From JAGNHN01 sp964590645 (GTDB lineage Bacteria > Bacteroidota > Bacteroidia > Bacteroidales > JAGNHN01): 64,000 nucleotides of DNA. Made by a program: the position numbers and the translations under genes. The DNA lies in assembly GCA_964590645.1 (NCBI GenBank), contig CAZPYJ010000001.1, positions 1 to 64,000 of the forward strand, read 5' to 3'. The notes beneath the pieces are model-generated. The model did not search any database, had not been told where the DNA came from, and was given only the letters and a program-made list of their open reading frames with translations. Positions 32,916 through 42,177 of this stretch are shown here, piece after piece (the stretch's first letter is position 1; the number at the start of each line of letters is the position of its first letter).

Positions 32916-33590
32916 ATGAAGAAGCCTTTTCATTCCCTGATTGCCCCTGTCCTTCTCGCCACTGTGCTGCTGTTCGCCTGTACAAAAAAAGACAGTTCCG
33001 CACCCATCATCACCATCCTCGGCGATAATCCCTATGTATTGGAGATCGGAGGAGAGTACATTGATCCGGGCGTTAATGCCACCGACAATGAAGACGGAAA
33101 CATCACGGAAAGCATCAAAACGGAAACCGACCTCAATACCTCCCTGAAAGGCAGTTACTCGGTAGTTTACTCTGTTACGGATCAGGCAGGGAACCGTGCT
33201 GAGGCCACCCGCTATGTGTTTGTTAAAAACAACATAGATTACCTGGCTGGCAACTGGGAAGTAAAAGATGACAAGCTGAACCCACCCAACCCCCCATTGC
33301 ACACTGAATATTCGGAAAGCATTACGGCCTCCGACAGTGTCAACAAGCGTTTCTGGGTAAGCAGCTTTGGCGGCTACGTGAATGCCAATGTCTATATCGA
33401 CAGAGTAACTGGAAGCCAATGTCAGATCCCGCAGCAGGAAATTGTCTGTGGAGATCCGCCTGTTAGCCGCCGTTTCCTGGGAACCGCCACCATTATCGAC
33501 AGCACCCATCTGGTGATGAATTATACTGAGATCGCAGGAGGACAAAACGTCACCGGCTCAGCAACCTACACCAAAGAGGAAAAGAAATAA
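32916..33590 (+). CDS. lipoprotein with DUF5011 Ig-like domain, copy 2
   Basis: A 224-residue paralogue of the previous gene: lipobox LLFAC, DUF5011 domain with PIITILGDNPYVLEIG, YIDPGVNATDNEDGNIT and SYSVVYSVTDQAGNR, and a matching C-terminal block (WVSSFGGYVNANVYID). The ATG at 32916 begins the signal peptide. The separating terminator suggests separate control rather than an operon. Confidence 0.8.
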   Translation: MKKPFHSLIAPVLLATVLLFACTKKDSSAPIITILGDNPYVLEIGGEYIDPGVNATDNEDGNITESIKTETDLNTSLKGSYSVVYSVTDQAGNRAEATRYVFVKNNIDYLAGNWEVKDDKLNPPNPPLHTEYSESITASDSVNKRFWVSSFGGYVNANVYIDRVTGSQCQIPQQEIVCGDPPVSRRFLGTATIIDSTHLVMNYTEIAGGQNVTGSATYTKEEKK

Positions 33591-33622
33591 TTCAAGGCAC
33601 CTTCCTCTAATATTTAGCGGCC

Positions 33623-34525
33623 TTGGCAGCACGCATACATCTTTTGGTAAATCCCAGGTCAGGACCCTGGCTGCGTCGGCTTTTCGGGCAGGGGAATGAG
33701 GCACTGCAGGATATACAGGACATTGAAATCAGGCGCGTTGCCTTAGATGATTTTAAGCAAAACGCAGCTGCATTTCTTATCGATATGAATCCACAGACAG
33801 ATGCCATCGGGATTTCAGGGGGAGATGGTTCTGTGAATTATGTGATCAACCAAGCTGAATTGCAAGCCTTTCCCATCCTGATACTTCCACAAGGCTCAGG
33901 CAATGGCTTTGCCCGCCACCTCCAGATTCCAATGGATGTGAATAAAGCACTTGAACTCGCCAGGCACGGCACCTTACTCCAATGCGACTGCGGGGAAATC
34001 AATGGAAGGCGCTTTGCCTCGCTTGCCGGTATCGGTTTTGATGCCCTGGTGGCAGAAAAATACAACCGCCTCAGACAAAGAGGGTGGCTCACCTATGCCT
34101 ATGTGATCATCCGCGAATATTTCAGATATAAAGAAAGAACCTACCAATTGCAAGTTGACGGAAAGCACATTCGCACCAGTGCACTCTTTATTGTCTTTGC
34201 CAATGGAGGACAATTTGGTTACAATACACAGGTTGCCCCGCAAGCCAGCGTTACCGACGGGCTGCTGGATGTAGTTATTTTCAAGCATATTTCGCTTAAA
34301 GACATTCCTGAATTCATCCGCAGTATCCTGGATGGCCGGCTCAGCAGTCTACCCTGGGCCGAGATATACAAAGCCAGGGACGTAAGGGTGATAGGCCGCA
34401 AAGGCAGAACCGTAAATGTGGACGGGGAGGCGGTAAAAATGAGTCGCAACCTCCACATCCGAATCCTCCCAAAAAGCTTACGGGTTTTTATTCAGAAGAA
34501 AAAACCCCTGGACACTGAGGATTAA
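33623..34525 (+). CDS. lipid kinase of the diacylglycerol/sphingosine kinase (YegS) family
   Basis: A 300-residue soluble or membrane-associated kinase. Family motifs are LLVNPRSGP, the ISGGDGSVNYVIN nucleotide-binding loop, LPQGSGNGFARHL, ASLAGIGFDA and VTDGLLDVVIF. It phosphorylates diacylglycerol or a related lipid. The start is a TTG at 33623, since NPRSG normally lies close to the N-terminus and there is no ATG in frame before residue 55. It overlaps the convergent T9SS gene by 4 nt at their stops. Confidence 0.88.
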   Translation: MAARIHLLVNPRSGPWLRRLFGQGNEALQDIQDIEIRRVALDDFKQNAAAFLIDMNPQTDAIGISGGDGSVNYVINQAELQAFPILILPQGSGNGFARHLQIPMDVNKALELARHGTLLQCDCGEINGRRFASLAGIGFDALVAEKYNRLRQRGWLTYAYVIIREYFRYKERTYQLQVDGKHIRTSALFIVFANGGQFGYNTQVAPQASVTDGLLDVVIFKHISLKDIPEFIRSILDGRLSSLPWAEIYKARDVRVIGRKGRTVNVDGEAVKMSRNLHIRILPKSLRVFIQKKKPLDTED

Positions 34526-36018
34526 GGTTGGATCATCAGAGGCTGCATCGCCCTGGCTCCCTTCACATCCACACTCAGATAGTATAAACCTGCAGGCAGT
34601 GTACTCAGCGGCACAAGCATATCCTTTCCCTGATAATCCTGTACCATCCGGAAGACTTGCTGTCCCAGCATATTCACCACAGCTATGCTTGCTGTAAAGT
34701 GTTCGGGCAGCATTGCCTCATTCAGCCTGATCCTTACCACGTCCCTGGCCGGATTCGGATAGATCAATTCGACAAAACGCTCATTTGCAGAAGCAAAGCG
34801 GGCCGGGGCATCCGTAATTATGGGGCTGAGCGGCAGATAATCCACAAAACCAAGGGAAGGATCATCCGGTTGATGAAAGATCGTGGTTTCAACCGTATCA
34901 GGAATATAAGAACCCCAATAATTGTTTTCTGCTTTGATATTCCCTGAAGTATTGTTGTATAGATTGTATATGACCCCTGAGTTGCCATTGCCGTAAATCT
35001 TGTTCCACCCAATATTGAGGGTATCCGGTTCTATATGCCCCAGGTTGGGTTGTGCACTGGATTGGATCGTCACGCCCCAGAGGTTGCCGGTGATCTCATT
35101 GTGAGAAATCTGTGCGGTATTGGTCGTCCCGCCCTGAAAATTCAGACCACTCCCCCCCTGCATCGGATTGCCCTGAATGTTGTTATCGGCGATATAATTA
35201 TGGCGGATGATGGTTCTGATATTCGATCCGATGGCAGCAATGCCATAGCGGTTATTGGTAATCGTATTGCTGTCGATGATGGCTTTGGCACTGCCTCCAA
35301 TCAGCGTGGACAGGGCAATGCCCCCTCCCATATCGTACAAACCATCAATGGTATTCCCCACAATGCGTACAGTATCCGCACCCGAAGTTCCGAGATTGAT
35401 TTGCGGGGTATTGGCATTACTGGTATTGTTGTGGATGATCTGGGAATAATAAATCTGAGGAGAACTGTAGCCGTTGCTTCCGCTGGCTACAGCCGGGCCG
35501 GCATTTTCAGTAAAGCTGCAATAGCGAATGACAGGATCGGAGTAAAACGCATCTATTGTTCCCGTGGAATGCGACTTATCGAATTGGCTGAATGTAGTGT
35601 ATTCAAAAAGCACATTTGAATAAACTAGCTTGATTCCTCCCGCATTGAGGATATGTGCATTCCGGATGACAGAACCCGGGCTGTTATCGAAACGAAACCC
35701 CATAAACTTCTGACTGGGGTTGGTTGAGGTGATGACCAGTTGCTGGACAGGATCGATGATCAGGGTTCCTTCCACAGTGACAAGCTTGGCCGGACTTACT
35801 TTGAGGGTGTCATCATTGGTGAGCGTGACCGTATCGGAAGGCGAGATGAAAACATTGTCATTTAAAACATAGAAGTTACCCGAGGGATCAGGGGTAAATG
35901 CGTTGTAGGCCAGCAAGCTGTCGAAATTCCAGTGTACACCGGTACCCGGAGTAAACAGCTGGGCCTTGGTGGTCATAATAAATGAAGAAAGCAGAAACAA
36001 AAGGAGTATTTTACGCAT
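34522..36018 (-). CDS. T9SS-sorted parallel beta-helix surface protein
   Basis: A 498-residue exported protein. It has a signal peptide (MRKILLLFLLSSFIMTTKAQ), a right-handed beta-helix body made of repeated turns such as NTIDGLYDMGGGIALS, NTITNNRYGIAAIG, NYIADNNIQGN and NEITGNLWGVTIQ, and a type A sorting domain at the end (LIYPNPARDVVRIRLNEAML, VVNMLGQQVFRMV, LPAGLYYLSVDV). Beta-helix proteins of this kind often bind or cleave polysaccharide, but no catalytic residues are evident. The ATG at 36018 starts the signal peptide. Confidence 0.88.
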   Translation of the reverse strand: MRKILLLFLLSSFIMTTKAQLFTPGTGVHWNFDSLLAYNAFTPDPSGNFYVLNDNVFISPSDTVTLTNDDTLKVSPAKLVTVEGTLIIDPVQQLVITSTNPSQKFMGFRFDNSPGSVIRNAHILNAGGIKLVYSNVLFEYTTFSQFDKSHSTGTIDAFYSDPVIRYCSFTENAGPAVASGSNGYSSPQIYYSQIIHNNTSNANTPQINLGTSGADTVRIVGNTIDGLYDMGGGIALSTLIGGSAKAIIDSNTITNNRYGIAAIGSNIRTIIRHNYIADNNIQGNPMQGGSGLNFQGGTTNTAQISHNEITGNLWGVTIQSSAQPNLGHIEPDTLNIGWNKIYGNGNSGVIYNLYNNTSGNIKAENNYWGSYIPDTVETTIFHQPDDPSLGFVDYLPLSPIITDAPARFASANERFVELIYPNPARDVVRIRLNEAMLPEHFTASIAVVNMLGQQVFRMVQDYQGKDMLVPLSTLPAGLYYLSVDVKGARAMQPLMIQP

Positions 36019-36045
36019 AGCAAATGTGTGTTTATGTGTGAGGGG

Positions 36046-36053
36046 CAAATTTA
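36046..36053 (-). promoter_or_regulatory. probable -7 box for the beta-helix T9SS gene
   Basis: Minus-strand TAAATTTG is an exact TAnnTTTG match, 27 nt upstream of the ATG at 36018. No clear TTTG lies at -33. Confidence 0.5.
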
Positions 36054-36136
36054 CAAAAAAGGCTTGACGGCACTTTTGGCTTGAAAGGACGACGACACAT
36101 TTCCATCAATTTGTATTTTTGGCGAAGCCGCTGCCT

Positions 36137-38182
36137 ATGAAAAAGCAATACAAGCATCTGAAGAAAAGTCGGGAAAAACACCGCCCGGCGCCGCCCACAG
36201 GAAAAACAAGCCCTTACTGGCTGCCCCTTCCTGTACTGCTCACTTTCCTTCTTTACACACCTTCTCTCCTCAACGATTTTGTTCCAAACTGGGATGATGG
36301 AGGATATGTGCTCGAATATGAACCCATCCAACGCATCAATACAGAAAACATCAAGGAGATTTTCACCTCCTTCTACAAAGGCAATTACCATCCTCTCACC
36401 ACTACGTTTTACGCCCTGATTTATGCCATTGATGGTGACAATGCCTTTTATTTTCATCTCCTTAATCTGCTGCTTCACTGTGCCAATGTCTGGCTTGTCT
36501 TCCTGCTGATCCGCGGAATATTCAAAAAACAGGCACTCGCCTTCTGGGTGGCGCTGATTTTTGGCATCCATCCGATGCACGTAGAATCAGTGGCCTGGAT
36601 ATCAGAACTTAAAGACGTACTTTACACCTTCTTCTACCTGCTGAGCCTTCTGGCATATCTCAGATTCCAGTCATCAAGGCACAGCCCGGACTTCCTGCTC
36701 AGCCTTTTCTTCTTCGCATTGTCGCTGCTATCCAAATCAGCAGCAGTTACCTTGCCCCTGGTGATCCTCCTGATAGACTATTTCAGGAATGCACGCTTAC
36801 ACCTGCGATCCCTTCTGGAGAAGCTCCCTTTCTTTCTTCTGTCTGTCCTTTTTGGCGTCCTGGCCCTCCTCTCACAGGGCAAGCAGGGGGCCATTCAGGA
36901 TTTGACCCCGCTTTACGGCATCATCGACAGGGTTTTCATTGTGAGCTACGCATTTATGACCTATGTGGTCAAATTTTTCGCTCCCCTCAATCTGATGGCT
37001 ATGTACCCCTATCCCGGAAAAACGGATGGATTCTTTCCCTGGGAAGTCTATGCTGCTCTGGCAGGGCTACTGGCCGTCCTCGGATTCATTCTTTTCGCTG
37101 CGAAACGCAAAAGCATTCCGGAGTGGGGAATGCTGTTTTTTATTGCCACCTCCATTCTCACCCTCCAGATCATCCCTGTGGGGGGGGCGGTGGTGGCAGA
37201 ACGCTATACCTATGTTCCTTATATCGGCCTGAGCCTGATCCCCCTGTGGTTTCTCGGAATCAGAGAAGGAAGCGTCTTCAAAACACAGCAATGGCAATCC
37301 TGGCTGTTGCTGGCCTTCAGTATGTTTCTTGCCGTCCACACCCATCAGCGTATATCCGTGTGGGAAAACGGACTGAAGCTTTTCTCAGATGTGATTGAAA
37401 AGAATCCCAATCTTCCCTTTGCATACAATAACCGGGGCTATGCCTACCAGAAGTATTACAATGATATGGACAAAGCGCTGGCGGATTACTCCACGGCCAT
37501 CCGCATCGACAGCACCTATTACCGAAGCCTGAGTAACAGGGGGGTCGTTTATTTCAATTTAGGTGACCCGGAAAATGCGATCCGGGACTTCACCAGGAGC
37601 CTAGACTATCACCCTCAAAATGAAGACGCTTTGCTGGGCCGGGCCAACTCATTGAGCAGCCTGGGACGATATGCGAATGCCCTCCCCGATTATGACCGCT
37701 ATCTTGAGCTGCAACCAGGCAATGCCCAGGCCTGGCTTTGGCGTGGCGTTGCCCATTACAACACCGGTGCGCACCAGGAGGCACTAAAAAACATCCTTCA
37801 AAGTCGAAAAATAGACCCGCAGAGCGATGAAGCCGCCTATTGGGAAGCACTTAGCCATAAAGAACTGCAGCAAAAAGATGCGGCTCTTCAGGCGATCGAG
37901 ACTGCGCTCAGGATCAATCCGCAACGATATGATGCCGCCTTGCTGGCCGGGCTGGTACATTATGAGTCGGGAGCCTATGATGCCGCCATTGAAGCATTTG
38001 AACTGTCCACCCGCATTGAGCCTCAGTACGCTCCGGCCTACGTAAACAAAGCGGCCGTTTATGCTGCCAAAGGAGATTTTCAACGCGCGTTGGGAAATCT
38101 TCGAAAGGCCGTGGAGCTGGGATATCCGGTAGATAAGAACTACCTGAGAGAGCTCGAAACAAAAGCACAGGTGGCACCCTGA
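36137..38182 (+). CDS. multispanning membrane protein with C-terminal TPR repeats (TMTC/PMT-like)
   Basis: A 681-residue protein. Residues 25-420 hold about ten membrane helices; an early periplasmic loop has FVPNWDDGGYVLEYEPI and HLLNLLLHCANVWLVF, a layout like GT-C type protein O-mannosyltransferases. The acidic DD pair in NWDDG sits where GT-C enzymes have their catalytic Asp. Residues 430-680 contain about six tetratricopeptide repeats (AYNNRGYAYQK, SLSNRGVVYFNLGD, AWLWRGVAHYNTG, APAYVNKAAVYAAKG). This is the TMTC arrangement. A role in surface protein glycosylation is plausible. TATTTTTG at 36114-36121 could be its -7 box. Confidence 0.8.
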   Translation: MKKQYKHLKKSREKHRPAPPTGKTSPYWLPLPVLLTFLLYTPSLLNDFVPNWDDGGYVLEYEPIQRINTENIKEIFTSFYKGNYHPLTTTFYALIYAIDGDNAFYFHLLNLLLHCANVWLVFLLIRGIFKKQALAFWVALIFGIHPMHVESVAWISELKDVLYTFFYLLSLLAYLRFQSSRHSPDFLLSLFFFALSLLSKSAAVTLPLVILLIDYFRNARLHLRSLLEKLPFFLLSVLFGVLALLSQGKQGAIQDLTPLYGIIDRVFIVSYAFMTYVVKFFAPLNLMAMYPYPGKTDGFFPWEVYAALAGLLAVLGFILFAAKRKSIPEWGMLFFIATSILTLQIIPVGGAVVAERYTYVPYIGLSLIPLWFLGIREGSVFKTQQWQSWLLLAFSMFLAVHTHQRISVWENGLKLFSDVIEKNPNLPFAYNNRGYAYQKYYNDMDKALADYSTAIRIDSTYYRSLSNRGVVYFNLGDPENAIRDFTRSLDYHPQNEDALLGRANSLSSLGRYANALPDYDRYLELQPGNAQAWLWRGVAHYNTGAHQEALKNILQSRKIDPQSDEAAYWEALSHKELQQKDAALQAIETALRINPQRYDAALLAGLVHYESGAYDAAIEAFELSTRIEPQYAPAYVNKAAVYAAKGDFQRALGNLRKAVELGYPVDKNYLRELETKAQVAP

Positions 38183-38245
38183 GGCTTCCTTTGGGCATTT
38201 TCTCTATTTTTGCGCTGAATCGAAAGAAATGAAAACCCAAGCCCT

Positions 38246-39004
38246 ATGCTTCAAGGGAAAAAAATAGTTGTGGTAATGCCTGCATACAATGCAGCAAGAA
38301 CATTAAGAGATACCTACAACGAAATTCCCGGTGACATTGTGGATGATGTGGTGCTGGTGGACGATGCCAGCCAGGATAATACGGTGGACGTGGCCAGGGA
38401 ACTCGGCATTGAGCATATTATCCGGCACGAAGAAAACAAAGGTTACGGGGGAAATCAGAAAAGCTGCTACCGGAAAGCAATGGCCTTGGGGGCTGATATC
38501 GTGGTGATGGTTCATCCTGATTACCAGTACACCCCCCGGCTAATCCCAAGTATGGTACATCTGATCGCATCCGGCCTTTTTCCTGTGGTGCTCGGTTCCC
38601 GAATACTTGGAAAAGGAGCCCTGCGCGGAGGAATGCCCCGGTACAAATACATCGCCAACAGATTGCTTACCTTGTTCCAGAACCTGGTGATAGGAGAAAA
38701 ACTATCGGAATATCATACCGGCTACAGGGCTTTCTCCAGAGAAGTATTGCAAAGAATCAATTTCGAAGCCAATTCCGACGACTTTGTTTTTGATAATCAG
38801 ATGCTTAGCCAGATCGTCTATGCCGGCTTTCATATCGGAGAAGTAACCTGCCCCACCAAGTACTTTGCCGAGGGATCATCCATTAATTTCAGGCGAAGCG
38901 TGGTTTACGGCCTGGGGGTTATTGCCACTTCCCTCAAACACTGGCTTCAGAAGAAAAAACTGAGGCGTTTTTCAATTTATGCTGACCTTATAGAAGGCAG
39001 ATAA
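38246..39004 (+). CDS. family 2 glycosyltransferase (dolichyl-phosphate mannosyltransferase-like)
   Basis: A 252-residue GT-A enzyme: VVMPAYNAARTL at the nucleotide-binding site, VLVDDASQDNT, the metal-binding VMVHPDYQYTP in place of DxD, and YHTGYRAFSREVL as the acceptor loop. No C-terminal membrane helices. Relatives load a sugar on a lipid phosphate carrier, which would supply the preceding TMTC-like protein. The methyltransferase starts 10 nt after it. Confidence 0.88.
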   Translation: MLQGKKIVVVMPAYNAARTLRDTYNEIPGDIVDDVVLVDDASQDNTVDVARELGIEHIIRHEENKGYGGNQKSCYRKAMALGADIVVMVHPDYQYTPRLIPSMVHLIASGLFPVVLGSRILGKGALRGGMPRYKYIANRLLTLFQNLVIGEKLSEYHTGYRAFSREVLQRINFEANSDDFVFDNQMLSQIVYAGFHIGEVTCPTKYFAEGSSINFRRSVVYGLGVIATSLKHWLQKKKLRRFSIYADLIEGR

Positions 39005-39014
39005 ATCAAAGAAG

Positions 39015-39992
39015 ATGAAGCATATTGTATGCCCTGTATGTGAACACCAGGAATCCGCCTCAGAGATGACGGCTATGGACATCCGGGGGCATACATACCA
39101 TTACAGGCGTTGCCTGCATTGTGATAGCCTTTTTATGTGGCCACAACAGGGGCTGGAAACACCTGCTGCACATTATCATCCCCAATACTACGGAGAGTCT
39201 GAAAACAAATTCAGCACCCCCGGAGTGGAAAAGGTGCTTGATTGCTTCCGAAAGCAGAGAGCAAAAAAATTGCTACGCTTTCTTCCTGAAAAGGGCAAGG
39301 GCAGTATCCTGGATGTGGGTTGTGGCAATGGCACCTTTCTGCATATCCTGGGAAAAAAGGGCGATTTTTCCCTGTATGGCTCAGAGCTGCCCGGACCAGC
39401 TGCCGACCGCTCCAGGCGTTTTCCTGAGATACAGCTCTCCACCAGCGGAGCCTTCCACGAAGAGATTACCCCTGAATCGCTGGACGCCGTAACGATGTTT
39501 CACGTCATCGAGCACCTGCCTGCCCCCCTTGCATATCTGGGCAAGATCAGCCAGGCTTTGAAAAAAGGAGGCGTTTTCTACGTCTCATTTCCCAATATTG
39601 ACAGTTGGCAGGCACGCCTTTTCCGCGATAAATGGCTGCACCTTGATCCGCCCAGACACCTGGTTTTATTTCACCCCAGGGCATTTTTGGATCAAATGGA
39701 AAAGATGGGATTCGAGCGCATCTACAGCAACAGCCTTTCTGCAGAGCAAAACCCTTTCGGAATGGTCCAGAGTCTGCTGAATCGCTTTTCCGAACCCAGA
39801 GACCTGCTTTTTGAGTCGATGAAAGGAAATACTGAATACCTCTCAGGTGCATCCGGTTTGCGCCTTTTCATACACCGTATCTTCTTTATTCTCAGCTTCC
39901 CCCTTTTCGTTTTGACGGATATGGGTGCAGCTGCCTTCGGAAAAGGAGCTACGCTTACTTTTATATTTAGAAAAGGGGAAGAGAACAATTAA
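39015..39992 (+). CDS. class I SAM-dependent methyltransferase with N-terminal zinc ribbon
   Basis: A 325-residue protein. Two CxxC pairs (CPVC, CLHC) at 6-37 form a putative zinc ribbon. The methyltransferase core is at about 90-220: ILDVGCGNGTFLHIL (motif I), VTMFHVIEHLPAPLAYL (motif post-I/II) and GGVFYVSFPNIDS. A hydrophobic segment near 285-305 may associate with membrane. This architecture is common in surface-glycan clusters, where it methylates a sugar or lipid. Substrate not known. Confidence 0.82.
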   Translation: MKHIVCPVCEHQESASEMTAMDIRGHTYHYRRCLHCDSLFMWPQQGLETPAAHYHPQYYGESENKFSTPGVEKVLDCFRKQRAKKLLRFLPEKGKGSILDVGCGNGTFLHILGKKGDFSLYGSELPGPAADRSRRFPEIQLSTSGAFHEEITPESLDAVTMFHVIEHLPAPLAYLGKISQALKKGGVFYVSFPNIDSWQARLFRDKWLHLDPPRHLVLFHPRAFLDQMEKMGFERIYSNSLSAEQNPFGMVQSLLNRFSEPRDLLFESMKGNTEYLSGASGLRLFIHRIFFILSFPLFVLTDMGAAAFGKGATLTFIFRKGEENN

Positions 39993-40075
39993 GCCTGAAC
40001 CTTTGTTTAATGTTTTTTTAAGACGGAACAATTACATCAACACACTTATTATCAACCATATACAACCATAACCTT

Positions 40076-40891
40076 ATGTCATATCGTGCTAAATCCTGGA
40101 TTTTTTGGATATTCTCTATCATTTTCACGCTAACGATCGCCATCTATCAGAGGATGACAGGTCCGACGCATCCGGTCAGGGGCGCTGTGGAAATCGCCAA
40201 TGAGACGCTTAAGTTTCGCCTGATCAGAACCCACGTAAGTGATTACGACGCAAGAGTGAGCATTAAAGCCCCTGAAGCAGTAGAAGGGACTTTCACCTAT
40301 CGCCGGTTCAAGAGCTATGATGAATGGCACAGTGTACCTATGCAGCGGGAGGGAGACGAGCTTGCGGCATACATCCCCAAACAACCCCCTGCCGGGAAGG
40401 TACAATACAAAGTCAGCCTCAGGGATGAAAACAAAGAAGTACTCCTTAATGATGAGCCGGTCATCCTCCGCTTCAAGGGTCACGTACCGGACTATGTGCT
40501 CATCCCGCACATCATTCTGATGTTCCTGGCGATGCTGTTTTCCACCCGCACCGGACTGGAGGCACTGATCAAAGGGAAACGGACCTATGTTTACACGGCA
40601 ATCACCCTCTTTCTTCTCTTACCGGGAGGGATGATGCTGGGGCCCGTAGTGCAAAAGTTTGCTTTCGGGGATTATTGGACCGGCTGGCCCTTTGGGCACG
40701 ATATGACCGATAACAAGACGGCTTTCGCCTTCATAATGTGGATTATTGCCTTTGTGCAATTGCGCAGAGACAGAACCAGGAGTGTGTGGGCACTCATTGC
40801 TTCTCTGGTGTTGCTGGCAGTATACCTTATTCCCCACAGCGTTATGGGTTCGGAGATTGATTTCAGGGAGCTGGAGGGTGCAGTGGAATGA
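40076..40891 (+). CDS. hypothetical membrane protein with extracytoplasmic domain
   Basis: A 271-residue protein with one N-terminal helix (IFWIFSIIFTLTIAIYQ), an external beta-rich domain (35-140: GTFTYRRFKSYDEWHSVPM, GKVQYKVSL), and four C-terminal helices (YVLIPHIILMFLAMLF, YVYTAITLFLLLPGGMML, AFAFIMWIIAFVQL, VWALIASLVLLAVYLIPHS). I do not recognise the family. The gene overlaps the rhomboid gene by 4 nt, so the two are coupled. Confidence 0.75.
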   Translation: MSYRAKSWIFWIFSIIFTLTIAIYQRMTGPTHPVRGAVEIANETLKFRLIRTHVSDYDARVSIKAPEAVEGTFTYRRFKSYDEWHSVPMQREGDELAAYIPKQPPAGKVQYKVSLRDENKEVLLNDEPVILRFKGHVPDYVLIPHIILMFLAMLFSTRTGLEALIKGKRTYVYTAITLFLLLPGGMMLGPVVQKFAFGDYWTGWPFGHDMTDNKTAFAFIMWIIAFVQLRRDRTRSVWALIASLVLLAVYLIPHSVMGSEIDFRELEGAVE

Positions 40892-41502
40892 CCTGGATAC
40901 TGCTTATCCTGACCCTGTCTGCTTCTGTTCTGGCATTCCGCAATCCGGACATCGGCCTGAAATGGCGCTTCAGCCCCTGGATGATCCGCGAGAAGAAGGA
41001 ATACTACCGTTTTTTCAGCTATGCACTGATCCACGCCGACTGGATGCACCTCGGGGTAAATTTATTTGTCCTGTTCTCATTTGGCCGGGCAGTGGAACAT
41101 CTTTTCGCCTGGCATTTCCCGGGAAAAGCACTTTTCTATTATGGCATCCTTTACGTCGGGGGAATACTCTTCGCCTCCCTGCCCTCTTATGGTAAGCATA
41201 AGGACAATCCCTATTATGCTGCTATTGGTGCCAGTGGTGCAGTCTCTGCCGTCGTATTCTCCAGTATCATAATGCGGCCAATGGCGGGAATTATGCTTTT
41301 CCCCATTCCATTTGAGTTTCCTGCCGTTGTCTTTGGCGTGCTTTACTTAATCTATTCCGCCTATATGGCAAAAAGGGGGCAAGACAACATCGGCCACGAT
41401 GCCCATTTCTGGGGGGCAGTATTCGGAATTGTTTTCACGCTGGCACTGAAGCCGGCACTCCTTTCCGGGATGTTCGAACAAATAATGCAGGGGATGCCTT
41501 AA
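40888..41502 (+). CDS. rhomboid-family intramembrane serine protease
   Basis: A 204-residue protein with about six membrane helices. The catalytic Ser is in AIGASGAVSA (GxSG) and the partner His in NIGHDAHFWGA. The HADWMHLGVNLFVLFSFG segment matches the HxxxxHxxxN rhomboid region. Both catalytic residues are present. It cleaves membrane proteins within the bilayer. Overlaps the membrane protein gene before it and is convergent with the YqgE gene, sharing stop bases. Confidence 0.9.
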   Translation: MTWILLILTLSASVLAFRNPDIGLKWRFSPWMIREKKEYYRFFSYALIHADWMHLGVNLFVLFSFGRAVEHLFAWHFPGKALFYYGILYVGGILFASLPSYGKHKDNPYYAAIGASGAVSAVVFSSIIMRPMAGIMLFPIPFEFPAVVFGVLYLIYSAYMAKRGQDNIGHDAHFWGAVFGIVFTLALKPALLSGMFEQIMQGMP

Positions 41503-42065
41503 TTCAGTTTGGGGTCGGGGGGGAAGTTGGACCAGATGGAATAATCATCTCCCAGACAGCGCAGGAAGCGTGTCCAGAGATTTTCTGCTTCACCTTTCAG
41601 AATCTCCTCGGCGGAAGCCTGGCATACCACCCACGAATGCCGCTCCAGTTCCTCATCCAGCTGTTTTGGACTCCATCCTGCATATCCTGCGAAGAACCTG
41701 ATCTGCTTAGCACTGATAACCTTGGTTTCCAGCAGTGTCCTGATTTGCTCGATATTGCCCCCCCAATATATTCCATCCAGAATCCGGGCACTCCCTTCAA
41801 TCAGTTCTCCCAAAGTGTGAATGAAGAACAGCGCATTGGGTTCCACCGGGCCACCCAGGTAAACCGGCGCATCAAATTCGGGAAAACCCGAAACAACCTC
41901 ATTGAAACGGGCACGAATGGGCTTGTTGATAATCAGACCAAAACTGCCTTCTTCCCCGTGATCAGCAAGCAACACCACCGATTTCCCAAAATAGTAATCA
42001 TTCAGATGGGGTTCTGAAATAAGGAGTCTGCCTGTTTTGGGTTCTATCCTGGAATGCTTCGCCAT
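41499..42065 (-). CDS. YqgE/AlgH family protein
   Basis: A 188-residue cytosolic protein with the family pattern: GRLLISEPHLND, VVLLADHGEEGSFGLIINKPI, VYLGGPVEPNALFFIHTL, and RFFAGYAGWSPKQLDEELE. The family is widespread and structured, but without a known biochemical function. It stands alone, divergent from the murL-like gene. Confidence 0.93.
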   Translation of the reverse strand: MAKHSRIEPKTGRLLISEPHLNDYYFGKSVVLLADHGEEGSFGLIINKPIRARFNEVVSGFPEFDAPVYLGGPVEPNALFFIHTLGELIEGSARILDGIYWGGNIEQIRTLLETKVISAKQIRFFAGYAGWSPKQLDEELERHSWVVCQASAEEILKGEAENLWTRFLRCLGDDYSIWSNFPPDPKLN

Positions 42066-42125
42066 ATTGTATTATCCTTCTCTGTATACTAAGGTATAAA
42101 TATTCATTATCACAGATCCCCCACT

Positions 42126-42160
42126 TTTGAATTTCCCCCTATCCGTTTTTTCTACCTTTG
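42126..42160 (+). promoter_or_regulatory. probable promoter of the murL-murD2 pair
   Basis: TTTG at 42126-42129 and TACCTTTG at 42153-42160 with a 23-nt spacer, slightly longer than the 19-20 nt elsewhere in this window. The ATG at 42178 is 17 nt after the -7 box. Confidence 0.55.
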
Positions 42161-42177
42161 ATCCATAAAAAAACCGG

